Positions 26,601-39,059 of a DNA stretch of 64,000 nt are shown piece by piece. A model generated the notes under the pieces. The model was not told where the DNA came from, did not search any database, and saw nothing but the letters and a program-made list of their open reading frames with translations. This stretch comes from Rhea pennata (Eukaryota; Chordata; Aves; Rheiformes; Rheidae): the NCBI RefSeq assembly GCF_028389875.1, contig NC_084666.1, forward strand, positions 64,612,422 to 64,676,421, written 5' to 3'. Numbering within the stretch: the stretch's first letter is position 1; the number at the start of each line of letters is the position of its first letter. The position numbers and the translations under genes were made by a program.

Positions 26601-29600
26601 CATTTTCTCCTTACAGCAAGATTACAAATTAAGACAACAAATGGGGTCTTGTGAGGTTACTGAAATGCTGACAGCTGTAAGCTTCTGTTCCTGTATTAAG
26701 TGTTTTCCTCCCCCCTCACCTTCTTTTTTTTTTAATTTAAATCTGTTCTGTCATTTCAAATAAGATTTCTAAAAAAAAAAAGGAGTTGTGGGTGTAGGCT
26801 TAAAAAATAATTAAAATTCTTGTTTGTTCTTTATGGCCCATAAATTATTGTGCTGACTCTAAATTATGTAAAAAAAAAAAAGTAGATTTTGTAAAATCTT
26901 AACTGATGATATGGGCAAACACTGTTTGAGCTACAGGAAAGCTAATGTAAAAGCATGAACTCACTACAAAGTTTATTTTTTCCAATTCAGAACTAAGCTG
27001 CCATTTGAAGCCTTTAATCTTTCCTGTTGGTTTACTTAACTGGTAGATATAAACCTTTGTTAACTTTTTGGAAGTCAGCATTTGGTCTCCCTGTTATGTA
27101 GCTGTTGTTTATGAACTGCTGTGTCCTGTATGCCCCCGTGTTCTGATAAAAGGCCTATTAAATATTGCATGGCAATAATTTATAGCTAACTTTTCACCAG
27201 CAATGTTGCATTTGCATTGTGCTAAAAATGGAATACTCTCACGTCTCCCACAGAAGTCAGTCTCAGCATGATACCACATTTTAAACTCTTCTCATGGTTT
27301 AGAGCACTGTATTGTAAGGTACATCAGGAACTTTATTATTTGGATAAAAAACAGTTGATTATATGAAGGGAAGACAAGAACTAAAAAGAAATTGTTGGCT
27401 TCCACAGAGCTGGCAATTTACCAAAGATAATGACAGTACTTGTTAGGCTTCAAAATATTATACCGAATAAAGCACCAATGAAATGATAACCAAGTTCGTG
27501 CACAGACTGACTTCTAAATTTGAGGCACTATAAAGAAAGAAAAGTAGTACAGCATTTATGTACAGCAGTTCATGCAATGGAGATCAGATGAAAACTCACA
27601 CTGTACTGCAGCAGATGGCAGCTGGGTGAATTTCACAGCAATTACTGCATCTTTATAACAGTACTTTTGTTCCAACTTATTTTATCAAACTCCATGAACT
27701 TTACTGAGCAACAGTGAAGCCACGTAACCACCAACCTTCTGTTCTTGCTCCAGTCATGCCTCTTTGCACAAGGAGCCCAGAAGAGCACCAGAACAGGAAG
27801 CACTGGCAAGAAACGTGTTTTTCACAATGCCAGATACCTTAAACTTTCTGGTTCTTATTTTATCTTCATGTACTAATACCCTTTAAACTTCCAGCTTTTA
27901 ATTTTTGGTGACTTCCATTGCTTCAAATTATATCAGTGCTCAATGGGACGAAGCTTCAAGTCTGTAGTATTTACATAGACTTGAATTTTTCTTATCTATA
28001 CAAACACAATTTAAATTTCAGGAGAGCAAGTGATGATGCAACTCTGTATTTTATATCAATAACAGGGAGATTTCTACTCACCAAAAATATGGTAACAGTC
28101 TATTACACTTTGAGTCCTGAAAGATCCTAGAAACACCCCACAGTTTGTAGAAGTGCCATTATTACTGAATTTAGCACATTACAGATGCTACAACATACGA
28201 AGTACTGAAGAGAGGAAGCATTTTGATTACATAAATCCATTCCACTGTGAAAAGCGGGTGAAGATTTTTACCCTTTCACCCTCTCCTGCAGAAAGCAAAA
28301 CAAATTAAAAAGCTCCAACTTCAAAGCCATTTTGTGCCATAGCCTACGTCAGGAAGTTAAAGCATTGTGGTGAACTACTGAGTCTTGGCCTCACAGTTCT
28401 AAACCACGCACCAGTTTTTTAACCATGTATTTTTCACCTTTTAAGGATACATACAAGCTAGTCTGATTTTAACACACCAACTACAACAATTTCACTTTTC
28501 TAAACAACTACATCGCCAGAGCAAGCCACGTTGGCTTGTAAAACAACTCTTACAGCATAATTCTGGCATTACATGAAACCATGAAATGCACTGGAAAACA
28601 TCCTCAGATTCAGCTTGTTTGGAATGTTTTAAATATAAAAATCATCTGCTCCAAGTTTGATGTCCACAAGCTACCGTGGCTATCAGAAACAAGACAGAGT
28701 AGTATTTCTAAATAGTATTCCAGTTTCTTAATTTATTCTATTAACAAACACACTTTACAACTGAGCAGCTCGCCTATAAAAGGTAGGTATATAGAGAGAA
28801 GACTCATAAATGGAATTAAATACAAAAATCAAACTGTTAGTTATCAGGTATTTTGAGTCCCTAACATGCATTGTATCCTTAGAAATAGAAATTGAAATAG
28901 CCCACAAACACTGAAAATAGGAAAATGAAGCAACTAAGTACTAAATCTGTCCTGAATACACACAGATGTCCACATTATTGAGTAGAAAGTCATCATTTTT
29001 ACATTCAAGTAGAAATGTTACATGCCATGTATTCTGGACATCCTATGAAACATCACTTTAAGGATTATAGTGCAGACAAGTAGCATTGTGACCAGTTCAA
29101 CCCTGCGTATAAGTGCAACTTTTATGGTTACTAAGAGTTAAAATGACTATCATCTTTCCAGGCATTTTGGAAATATATTTGGAAAGTTAAGTCAGAAGTC
29201 ATCTAGGTCCTGTGCTGCACTTGACATAAAAAATATTTTTATCCTATCATAACCAATGCTGTTACTGCCCTACAGAAATCCATTGCCTTTAGCTAAATCT
29301 ATCCTACCACACATCTTAAAAAGAGGTAAATACTTTCCATACTATTTTGATGAGGAAAACAAGAAACTGCAGCTTTTCAAAATAAGGGAACAAATGTTAC
29401 AGAATTAGTAGCTGTACCCAGAAGCTGTACATGAGCGTCCAAGTATGTTTTCCCATTAATAGGATTTTTGCCTCTTTTCAGGGACAAAATGCATTTGGCT
29501 CGGGGAGAATTTGAGGCTAATCACAAGAAGTGATTGTGAATGAACACAATATTCCATCTATTCAAGGGGTCAATAATGAAGGCGTATGGGGCTGGTCACA

Positions 29601-32600
29601 GAGCTCATCCAGATAAATGCAAGAAAAACACTATTCTTCCATAAGTTTTCATACTTTCTGGTTATTGTTTCTTTTCCAAATACGTGCTTTTAAAATCAAC
29701 AGTTTATGATTTGGTTATTTTTTCCTTTACTATTACTGGTATATGTATAGTCATACTTGCAATAACACCCTTTTTTGCTGCTTTTATTTGAACATTTTGC
29801 TTATTCCCCTGTGAAGTACTGAACGCAGAGACAAACACATCAGTCTCACTGCATATTCCTATAGCCAAACCTGCCCACTAGTGACTTGTAGCTAACCTTT
29901 ATACTGCAGAAAACGTATCACAGCAACCCAGCTCAAAACAAGTCAGTTTAAATATCTCTAAGCAATCTGTTCAAGAGAAAGTATAGCACAATATAGCATA
30001 TTAAAAACATTCCATGTATATTAAAAAAATCTGATATAGTGCCATGGGGGAAATCATTAGTTAAATTGGAGAAGGTGGGGATTAGTAACAGAATTAAAAA
30101 TTGGCAGCCTGTGACAGTAAGTGTGACTTGCCCCACTACACAGTGTATCCACCAGCTGCCTCCTCGAGTATTTTGAAAGGCCACCTCACATCGAACCACA
30201 CTAACTGCAAGCAAGGTGAGACTGCTCCTGCGGCTGGTCACAGAGCCGCACTGAGCAGCAGAGTGCTCAGAAGGACAACGTTCCTGCCTAGGAAATGCAG
30301 AGAGTACTTCAGCAGCGGATAGACTAACCCAGATTAACATGTTAGATACCGGTTTCTGATCTGGTATTATCTCATACCAGGATGAAGGAGGATGAAGGAA
30401 AATGGGATGCGGTGGTGTCGGTGACTCAGTGGGACAACACAGAAACAATTTCTTGATGACATCCTCACCACGCTGGTATTTCTGCTCAATCTCCTCTCAG
30501 ACGGGGCAGGGTCCTTGATCTGCCTTTCCACCAGCAGCATTGTTCCTGAACCCACATCCTGCTTTAAGAAGTTCAGCTGAAATCAGGGGAGCCGGGTCTG
30601 CAAGTGTGCTAAGAGGCACTGTCCCAAGGCAGGTGCAACTTCAGCACTAGTCTGCAGCTATAACCTACCTCCTCTCTCTAACAGCACATAAAATTACATG
30701 CCCACCTACCCTTCAGAGAGGTACAATCATGCAGATCACTGGATGATTGTTTCTTTTCATTCAGAAATACTAGGAATATTAAGGATTGGATTTAGCAAAG
30801 AAAAAAATGTGTTTGAAGAAATACTATGATATTTTCTGTCTGTTTTCCTTTAGTATAAGGATGGAAAATTTTGTTGTGAATGCCATCTGAAAGGAATCGA
30901 GTATCAACAGACTATCCTCTCTTCCCCTCAGCAAACAGTGACTTGCCTGACTTTTCTTAGAAATTACATGTGTAAAAGAGCTGAAGCCATGCTGAGTACA
31001 TGGACTACATACCTTCCTAGATTTCTCATGTTGTTTGTGAAGGCTAAGAGCCTGTCTCTGTGTGTGGTAATCCATCAAGTGGCCTCACTGGGTTTTCTCT
31101 AAGTAAGAGAAATTCATCAAAGCACATCTTAAATTACTTATTATGGCATCATCTTGTGCTAAACTGAGATCTCACATAGGGAAAGAAGCTGTAAGGGATG
31201 GGAAGGCGTGGGAACTGAAAGGAGACACATGGTGAGACACCACGTGTCTAGAGACGTCCTATGTTATTTCAATTTACACCATCTAGTCTGCTTGGAAGAC
31301 ACTCAGCTGCAGACTGGAGAGCTTGCTTAGGGTACTGGCAAACCAACAGGGTGATCACCGCATTACAGTAGAACAGCAGTTGACAGGCTAATGTAACGAA
31401 GAGGCATTGCAACTCTAGTTAACTCTGTAGCTACATACAAATCCAGGGCTGCTTGCAGATGATTTTGTTTGATCAGCCTTGGTTTTTCAAAGAAAACTAA
31501 AGAATTTGGATACCCAAACGCCACTTATTTTCATCAAAATTTTTGGCCCTACTTCCCAGATCCTGGACAATCTCTTACTAGATTTATTTTGGTATTTCTA
31601 TGGGAACAGTACAAAAGTTCCTTTATCACCTATAGGCAGCCTTCTCACATGTGCCAACCCATAATTGGTGCAGTTTTGGTTTTCTCTTTGCCATTTTAAA
31701 AATAAAGTTAAAAAACACACACAAAAACAACTCCAAGCAATAGCTTACACTCTGGTAGTGCTAAAAAACATCAAAGGCAGTTCTGTACTTGTTCTTTGCT
31801 AACTCATACACCAAGAATGACAGTAGATTGACGACGTCATTTCCAAAGCCCCATAAGTAAATGTGATCAATTCAACTAAAAAGATAGGGAAAATAGGACC
31901 CTCTTACCAAAAGAAACTTATAAAGGACAGTAAACTCTCTTTTCTTAACTGCTACCATTATTGCTGTTCAAACCTATCAGTGTGCTTTATTAAAAATAAA
32001 TAGAGAGAAAGAACTGTTTCTTGGGCGAAAGGAGGGAAAATGCTTTAAACGTCTCTTATTTCAGCAGACTTATAAAGACTGCTGTAATTATTCTACATTT
32101 TCTAACGCTTTAACTCATTTCCCATGCAGTATTTTATTTCAGCATAGGACTATACAGCAAGAAGACCCTAGCTGAGTTTTATAATACCTGTGGAACAGGC
32201 TGCTACTGCCACCTTGGGGAGGACTCTGAAGAGTCTAAGCAACAATCACAAAAATCCGTTTGTTTTTTCCCCATCATGTCTTCACAGGAAGACTTCTTAA
32301 ATCCCTCTGTCCATGCTGTCATAAGTTCTTCCAGATGTGTCCCATCTCAGAGTACACTATACTTGTTACAGCACTGGAAAGAAATGCCTTTTTAGTGGGG
32401 AAGTTGCTTAGTTAAGTTCTAGATGCCATTAGCAGTGCCTCGTTGACATTACTCTCAAGTTTACAACCACCTTGCCAGCATTAGAGCCCTGCTCCATTTC
32501 CAGCTAGGCAAGCTGGGTTCCGTGTACAACACTCCTCTGCTTCTGGGATTTTGCCTTTCTTAGAAATTCTGAATTCTTGTCCATGCAAAGCTTAAACTAA

Positions 32601-35210
32601 CTCCCCGACGGGCTGCTGGCTAAACTGGATGCGACTGCTAAGACGTAGACTGCCTCAGATATAATGAGAGCCATTACTGTGCACAGGACTGGTCTGAAGA
32701 AAGTTCAGAGCTGGACTGTTGCAATTAAACGAAAATCAAGACTTCTGGGCAAATTAAGGGAAGCATCTGGATTTAATTGTCACAATATCCTTAAGTCTTA
32801 TGAGAATGACCAACTCATTCACTTTTCAAGTGAGTGATCCCCTTTGCAGTTGTCTTTCAGTTTGTACTCACTAGCAGATGAAGGAACCTTGTCATATACT
32901 TTACATCAAATATGCTTTAATATGCTGTGCAGGACTTAGTTGCATATAGCCGATGTACCTCTGGGCTGCAAGTTTTTTTGCAGTGAAATCTAAAACCTTG
33001 TGGTAGGTGCCTCAGCTCTTCATTCAATACAGGGAAAGGTTTAATGTCTTGCTGGTCACCAGAATAGACAGGCCCAAGAGCAGGAGACCGTCCAAAAGAA
33101 GCTGCCTATGCAATCTTAGAAACATACAGCAATAAAAATATTATACAGAGTTGTAGCTGTCTAGAGCCAAGTAACACAGAAATTATGAGGTCATGTGAAT
33201 ATACATGTGGAGGCTGTGAAAGCAGTAGTTTGTCTTCATTAACTCCCGTTCTCTGCCAAAACCCGGCTGTGCCTGTGCCACTGCTGTTAGAGACAGGAAG
33301 CTTTTGGAGGAGCTAAATCTCACTCCATTGCTGCAGCAGGCAGGAGCAGCCCTGGCTCCCACATAGAGCTACATTTTGCATGACAGTACCTCTGGGCTCT
33401 GGAAAGCACCTTCCTCTTTTCTCCTGCCCACAGGCAGAAGCTGGTATCAGATTCTTGTGCTTCCCCTAAGGACAGATAGCAGTGCTCCCCTGGAGTAAAC
33501 ATCCACTCACCTGGCATTAACAGTCTGGGAGGCAGCATCTCAACCCTCCCTTGCAAACAGCCAAGCAGGGCTCACTCCTTTCTTTTATTCTACTACTATA
33601 ACCCAGTCATTAAAGCACTAATTTAGATCAATTTTCTGTTAAGGCACAGAAGTACTTCCCCCGTGCAGGGAAAGGTCTAACTGTCTAAAAGCAAGTGATA
33701 GGTCCTTTCTGAAGTGTCTTTTCACCCCGGATTATAACACTACCACAGCATGGCAAAAGAATGAAGGTTTCTGAAAGAAAGGTGTGCTAACAGGAAGGAT
33801 TGTGGCTAGCTAATAGCTACTGCACATAACTGGCAATTGTGCAAACCTGCAGGGTGTTTTTTTTTTTTTTTCCCTGATGCACAAATAACTTCTGTATTTT
33901 AATCCATTATTTTGTTAGGCAAACAGCTTTACATCTGAATTAGATTTAAATCATGCTTTGAAAACATTGCCATTATTATTTCATTACAAGTGCACATGCA
34001 TTGTCACACACATACATGAACCCACATTCAAGAATACGCAGCACAGAAAATAATCCCATTACCTCCACTCTCATATTAAACTGATAGTAGAACATACATA
34101 ACTTTCATACACACTAACTTCACACAATCTCTAAAATGATTGCAAAAAATTGTATCTGTAGGTAACTAACAAAAAATTAAGACATTTCAATTACTGACCA
34201 AACATACCCAACTGGATAAGGATCTATCAGTAATAGATTAACCAGACTAGTGTGTGCGTAACAGTCTCACAGTGGTACGTTGCCAGTATTAGTTTCAAAG
34301 TTCACATACGAACTTTTATTATTCAGGACAAACGGTGTATGAATGAAGTCTGAACAAAAGAATTTAAGGAAGAATAAGGTAAGTGACAGTATATGAAATT
34401 AATCTAAGGATTTAAGTCTAGACTGCATATAGAAAAAAAAGGAAAAAATCGCTAATGACTATAAAAAGCAGTACAACTAAAAAAAGAATATATGAATACA
34501 TGTCCACCTAAAGTCACATTATTATGTTACAGAGAATGAATACAAAGCACATCTAGACTGACTAATTACTGAAGGACATCCACTTCAATAAAGCACCTTT
34601 TTGTTAAAGCACTAGTATTTTGTTAAAGGCACTACTACTCCCTTTTTAAAATCTGGGATTGATCATTGAAATATTTTTGCTTTGTATATTGTGAATTTTG
34701 TAAGGAAAATCATCACGTATAAAATTCACTATTGCCTGTAACAAAAAATATGTTAACTAAGTACTCTTTCATGTTCAGCCTCTTATTGAAACTATTTCAA
34801 AAGACTGATTTGGGCATGAATTTAATATCAGGGAGAAATCTTGAACTGCATTAAACATTAATAGGTAATTCCAGGATAATTCTTAGATTATCCACGATCT
34901 CTCTAAAACTACATAAACAGAATAGTTTAAATAATCTTTCCAAAGTTTCAGGTGTCATTGATAACTTAAAATCAACTACTTACTCTTCTTCCTCCCTTGG
35001 CTTTTCTCCTTTTCATAGCTATTCCCTGCATGCCAATGCTCCTTTCCTCAGTTGTTTCCCAGCACCTCCTTTTCCTTCTTCCTTTGTTGCCTCTCCTTAG
35101 TACACATTTGCTTTACCCGTTCCTCAAACTCTTGTTATATCTGACTTTTTCCCAGTTCTTCCAGTATAGGTACTATGCTGATCAGCCTATTAGGCTATAG
35201 TCTCATAGCT
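23663..35210. other. Intergenic, no recognisable gene
   Basis: No known exon was recognised on either strand. Two patches are GC-richer than the AT-rich background: about 30094-30330, open on both strands, and about 33240-33560, open on minus. Neither shows a domain, a CpG island or a recognisable repeat family. T-runs occur near 33858 and in other places. A small direct repeat of GATGAAGG lies near 30380. Distal regulatory elements may be hidden here. Confidence 0.6.
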
Positions 35211-35245
35211 GTGACACCTTCCGTGACACCTTCCATGTGACACCT
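35211..35245. repeat. 12-bp tandem repeat, about 3 copies
   Basis: GTGACACCTTCC occurs at 35211-35222 and 35223-35234, and a partial copy, GTGACACCT, follows two bases later at 35237-35245. It lies about 265 bp upstream of the GIMD1 start codon, so it is probably in its upstream intron or promoter region. Confidence 0.8.
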
Positions 35246-35401
35246 AAGCAGTAAGCTGGAGAAGGACACCAGATGAAGATCAGCCCTTGCATCAGCCAGA
35301 AGTGTATGTGCTGTGCTGATTCTTTATCCACACTATGCCCTCCTTAAACATTTCAGGCAGGAAAAGGCACTCTAAAACCACTGAATTCTGCCATTACTGT
35401 T

Positions 35402-35439
35402 TTTTTGTTGTTGTTGTTGTTTTTGTCTTTTTTTCAAAG
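35402..35439 (+). promoter_or_regulatory. TTG repeat / pyrimidine tract and likely GIMD1 splice acceptor
   Basis: A T/TTG-rich tract runs into TTTTTTTCAAAG, whose AG at 35438-35439 is a good candidate 3' splice site just upstream of the GIMD1 start. A second AG sits at 35485-35486 in ATGACAG. If either is used, GIMD1 has at least one upstream noncoding exon, which I could not locate. Confidence 0.4.
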
Positions 35440-35509
35440 TTGCTAGCTGAAACAGCTCATGCTGTTTGTTCTTCACTTAATGACAGGTTTCTGGATAAAA
35501 GCGCACACA

Positions 35510-35899
35510 ATGGCAGAGAGCAATGAGATGACCATCAACCTTCTCATGCTTGGAAGAACTCAGACCGGTAAAAGTGCTGCTGGGAACAGACTGCTGGGCA
35601 GCTATGACTTCGAAAGTCATCTCTCCCCAAGCTCTGTGACTACATGTTGCAGCCTTGGATGCAGCAGTCGTATTTCAGGAATTATACGAAGAAATGGCTG
35701 TGAGCTAGCTCTCCGCATTCGAGTACTTGACACTCCAAGCTACCCCCACAGCAGTCTCAGCAAAGAGCAGGTACAATACAAAGTGAGAACAGCCCTGACT
35801 CAACACTTCAGAGAAGGTCTACATCTAGCTCTTTTGGTCCTGAGGGCTGACTTGCCTCTGTGTCCCGATGAAAATGATCACGCAATTCAGTTCATCCAG
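35510..35899 (+). CDS. GIMD1: GIMD1 coding exon A (residues 1-130)
   Basis: Encodes G1, switch I and G3, and ends HAIQFIQ followed by a GTAAAA donor in phase 0. The frame runs on past the donor to a stop at about 35956, which would make a 148-residue truncated protein if the intron were retained. Confidence 0.93.
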
Positions 35900-38800
35900 G
35901 TAAAATTAACAAACAGATGTCTCTGCCATAACTGCAAATCTTTTGTCCTCAGGTAAAAACAGAAGGTGATTATGGAAGTTAACTGCTTTACTTGTTCCTC
36001 TATAGAACTCTATGGAAGAGTTAACTGCAAAAGTAAAACAGAGAAGTTCATCTGAAAATTGGAACACTTTCCGAGCCAGAGGTCAAAAAAAAAAAAAAAA
36101 AAAAAAAAAAAGTATTGTACTTGGACTCAGGAAAAAGGAATTTAGAAATCTAATTTACCTACTAAAATAAGCTCTTCTCTCAAAAGTTGCATTTAAAGGT
36201 TTATCATGACAAATCTAGCTCTGCTGAAGTGCTATTTGAAGTAAAAGTCAAGTTATTTCACTCTCCTATACTTTGCACAAAAAAGAATACTGACCAAAGC
36301 AGAGAATGATGGGTCCACAATCATGAAGATCTGTGAGTGGGGCAAGGGTTTAGGATGCTCAGCAGTCTGTCCTGCACTGTCACTACTGCTGCATCTGTTC
36401 AAGAGAAAATAACTAGAAAGTTATCGTAAGTTTACTTTGGCTAAGGGCAATTTCTAGCATAACTGACTGAAAGCATATATTTTGAACTTCTAGGGCAAAA
36501 TATTTTTTGAAGTGGATAAAATATGTAAGAGAGAGAGACACAGAAATTGGAATGGCATTCTTGCTTTTCAATCAAAAATTTCTATGAATACACTTATTTG
36601 AAAAAGAGGCCAGCAAAGGGATATTGTTCAGTTCATCTATCTTATCAGACAAACCAGGCTCACTGATATGATTTACAAAGAAACAAAGTGTTTCCTTCAT
36701 TATTCTCAAAGTCCGCACATTACACTTCAACACAGCATCTGTATACTAGAGGAATGAACTTTCTAAAAACCTGTAAGACGAGAAAAGACTTCCTGGTCCA
36801 TCAAATCTTATCACTTGCTGCAACTGGCAAAGTACAGTCATACAAATAACTTCCGAAATGTGAGTTGTTCCTCCTTTCCTCCTGATAACTCCCTGCTGGT
36901 AGGCTAAACCTTGCTTTTCTGATAGTTAAACACTTGGTTCTAATTTTCATCACACTTTTATTCATTGCCAATTTACATCTATTTGTTCTCAGCATTACTC
37001 TTTTTCTTACGTAGTTCTCCATCTATCTATGCTTCATGGTATTTAAGAGAAAGCAGTATTTTTGCAAATATTTTTACTCTGATCCAATGAAAAAACATCA
37101 TATTCCCAGTTTGAGATGTTTTTAGATTCACCTGGGAATTAAAAGCATAAGAGATGCCAGAATGTTTCCTCTTTAAGTCTGGCTTTAGAAAAACCCTACT
37201 GGAAAGGAAATAAAGCATGAGAAAAGACAACGAGAAAGCAACCCTGTTACTTCTCTTTCAAGATTCTCTCAGCTTATGTAATGGTTGCCTCTTTAGCCAT
37301 TTTCCCCTTAAAAGCCCAGATGCTACAATAATTTCAGTAGCCACAAACAAATGGGACAGGACAGCTAGTAAGGTCCTGGCAAATAAACACTAATGGTTAT
37401 TTGTGAATATGTCATTCCCAAAGGAGACTATCATGAGGACCACCTTCAGCTATCAAGAGTTCTTGCAATAATTCTCTGCATATTAGGGATGGCATACCGA
37501 TAATCCACACAGACTACTGTCATTTAAATCTCTTTGGATTTTTTATTTCATTGCCTAATAAATTGAGAGAGTAGTAAGGGAGTAGATATTGATTTGGAGA
37601 ACCAACATTAGCCCTGATTTACCTGAATTCTGAGCAAATCAAGGCATTTTTCTCTCTTTCTAAATCCAGTACCTGAACACTTCCTTAGACAGCATGACCA
37701 CCTGTTTTTATATACTGTACTTCCCCTCCCTGCAGCTAACAGAAGGCTTACTGTAAGGCTAAGAGATATGCCAAAATATAGTAAATGTCTGTTTTGTAGG
37801 GAAGAGGGGTTTTTTTTTTTCAGCCCTAGCATCCAAAACAGACTAACTGCTATCAATATATTAGGTTCTTCCAACTCCCTAAATTTCTCAGAATAGGAAG
37901 ATATCCTTTAAAGTGGATAAACCTTATTTAGGTTATATGGTCATTCAGGCAAGATGGACATTATTACTAAAAACAGGTTTATTGTCACACACGCACAGAG
38001 TTAGCATGATTACAACTACAGTAGTAATTGAAAAATTAAAACCAACTCTTATGCATATGAACATTTTTTGTATAAAAAAAAAAAAAAAAAAAGCAGCTTG
38101 TTTTCTCCAGTCCCTCTCCATTAGATGAACCACATCAATTAAATACAACCTCTGTGGTTGATCATTTAAATTGATACATTTGATTTGTATCTTTCCTTAA
38201 TTGCCAAAAATAATTACAGTTTTATGGGATACAGCTAGATTACAGATTGGTTCTACATACAAATTCATGATTCAGTTTTTCAGGACAGTGATTTTTAAAA
38301 GTTTTTTTCAAGAGCTGAACAAAAGTGTAGAAATATAGCTAAGTGGAAAACTACTGATGTAAACTACTTGAAATTCAGTATTTTTACAACGATGTGCAAT
38401 TTAGCTACAAAACAATCATCTTCCTTATTTACATAATTTTTTTTAAAACCAAAAAACTCTATTAACATCTATGTTAAGAGAACAGAGAACTGCCTGTTCA
38501 GCATGACCACTTATTTCCACTAAAAACATTTGTCAACATCTTTGAGGATCAAAACCCCCAGAAGTTTCAGCAACTCAGATAGCATGAACTGGACTCCTGC
38601 CATGAAGAGAACACACTTCTGTTAATTTATAAGTATATGAGGTGTGAGTGGGGAAAAGAAACAAGAAAAGATAACTATTTAAGATTTGTTTTTCATTACA
38701 GGAACTTCTGGGTCCCACATGGAAGGACTTCACTGCAATTTTACTTACTCATGCAGACAAGGCAGAAGAGGCTGGATTCAGTGAGGACTCTTACTTGCAC

Positions 38801-38974
38801 AGCGCCTCAAGCACCCTGCTGTCACTTTTGAGCTCAGTACAGCACAAATACATTTTCCTAGACAACCAGAAGAACATAACTAGAGAGGAAAGAACTACCA
38901 TCTTAAGAAAGCTCTTGAATTTTATAAGAAAAAATAATTATCAACTGCTTCTACTTAAACATACAAAGGAATAA
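35510..38974 (+). CDS. GIMD1: GIMD1, GIMAP-like P-loop NTPase, complete coding region
   Basis: Join 35510-35899 and 38702-38974 (phase 0, GT-AG intron of 2802 bp): 220 aa, near the roughly 217 aa of the human protein. What is seen: a P-loop/G1 GRTQTGKS at residues 15-22, a switch-I SVT at 42-44, DTPS at 74-77 where G3 normally reads DTPG, a GIMAP-type 'conserved box' around GLHLALLVLRADLP (103-116), and THADK at 146-150 in the G4 position. There is no membrane anchor; the C-terminus is a basic helix ending KHTKE. The family is AIG1/GIMAP GTPases; GIMD1 is a divergent member of poorly known function, probably cytosolic. I chose the ATG at 35510 because MAESNEM aligns with the start of mammalian GIMD1; an in-frame ATG at 35480 would add 10 residues. 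It is convergent with AIMP1, as in human. All exon boundaries are clean, so it is not a pseudogene. Confidence 0.93.
36085..36111. repeat. Poly-A tract (27 A) in the GIMD1 intron
   Basis: Uninterrupted run of 27 A starting 186 bp after the exon A donor. No retrocopy or SINE body was recognised in front of it and no clear flanking target-site duplication was seen. An imperfect repeat, TGGAAGTTAACTGC and TGGAAGAGTTAACTGC, lies just upstream (about 35970-36030). Confidence 0.85.
38074..38092. repeat. Poly-A tract (19 A)
   Basis: Run of 19 A in the GIMD1 intron, simple sequence. Confidence 0.85.
38702..38974 (+). CDS. GIMD1: GIMD1 coding exon B (residues 131-220 and stop)
   Basis: Begins GAACTTCTGGGT (ELLG) after TTACAG, carries the G4-like THADK, and ends with a TAA at 38972-38974. 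The frame is open throughout and joins exon A without a phase change. An ORF scan misses it because it has no internal ATG in frame. Confidence 0.92.
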   Translation, partial: ELLGPTWKDFTAILLTHADKAEEAGFSEDSYLHSASSTLLSLLSSVQHKYIFLDNQKNITREERTTILRKLLNFIRKNNYQLLLLKHTKE

Positions 38975-39030
38975 GATTAGATTTCAGGTGCTCATTTATC
39001 TATTTTCTATTGTACATAACATTTAATAGA

Positions 39031-39036
39031 AATAAA
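39031..39036 (+). promoter_or_regulatory. Likely GIMD1 polyadenylation signal
   Basis: Canonical AATAAA 57 bases downstream of the GIMD1 stop. Cleavage would fall around 39050-39060. A further AATAAA near 39552 is an alternative distal site. Confidence 0.6.
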
Positions 39037-39059
39037 ATCCTAGAAATCAGCAATCAGCA

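Larger units (their letters stand above)
35900..38701 (+). other. GIMD1 intron
   Basis: GT-AG intron between the two coding exons, with the acceptor TTTTTCATTACAG. It contains a 27-A run (36085-36111) and a 19-A run (38074-38092). No other exon or gene was recognised on either strand. Confidence 0.85.

Noticed and set aside
29948-30448. 166-codon minus-strand frame
   Set aside because: Its apparent start is TTG; the first ATG is about 37 codons in. The translation has no recognisable domain and overlaps an opposing frame.
1-35000. Exons of DKK2, the next gene expected by human synteny
   Set aside because: No cysteine-rich Dickkopf domain was seen on either strand; the gene is expected much further away.
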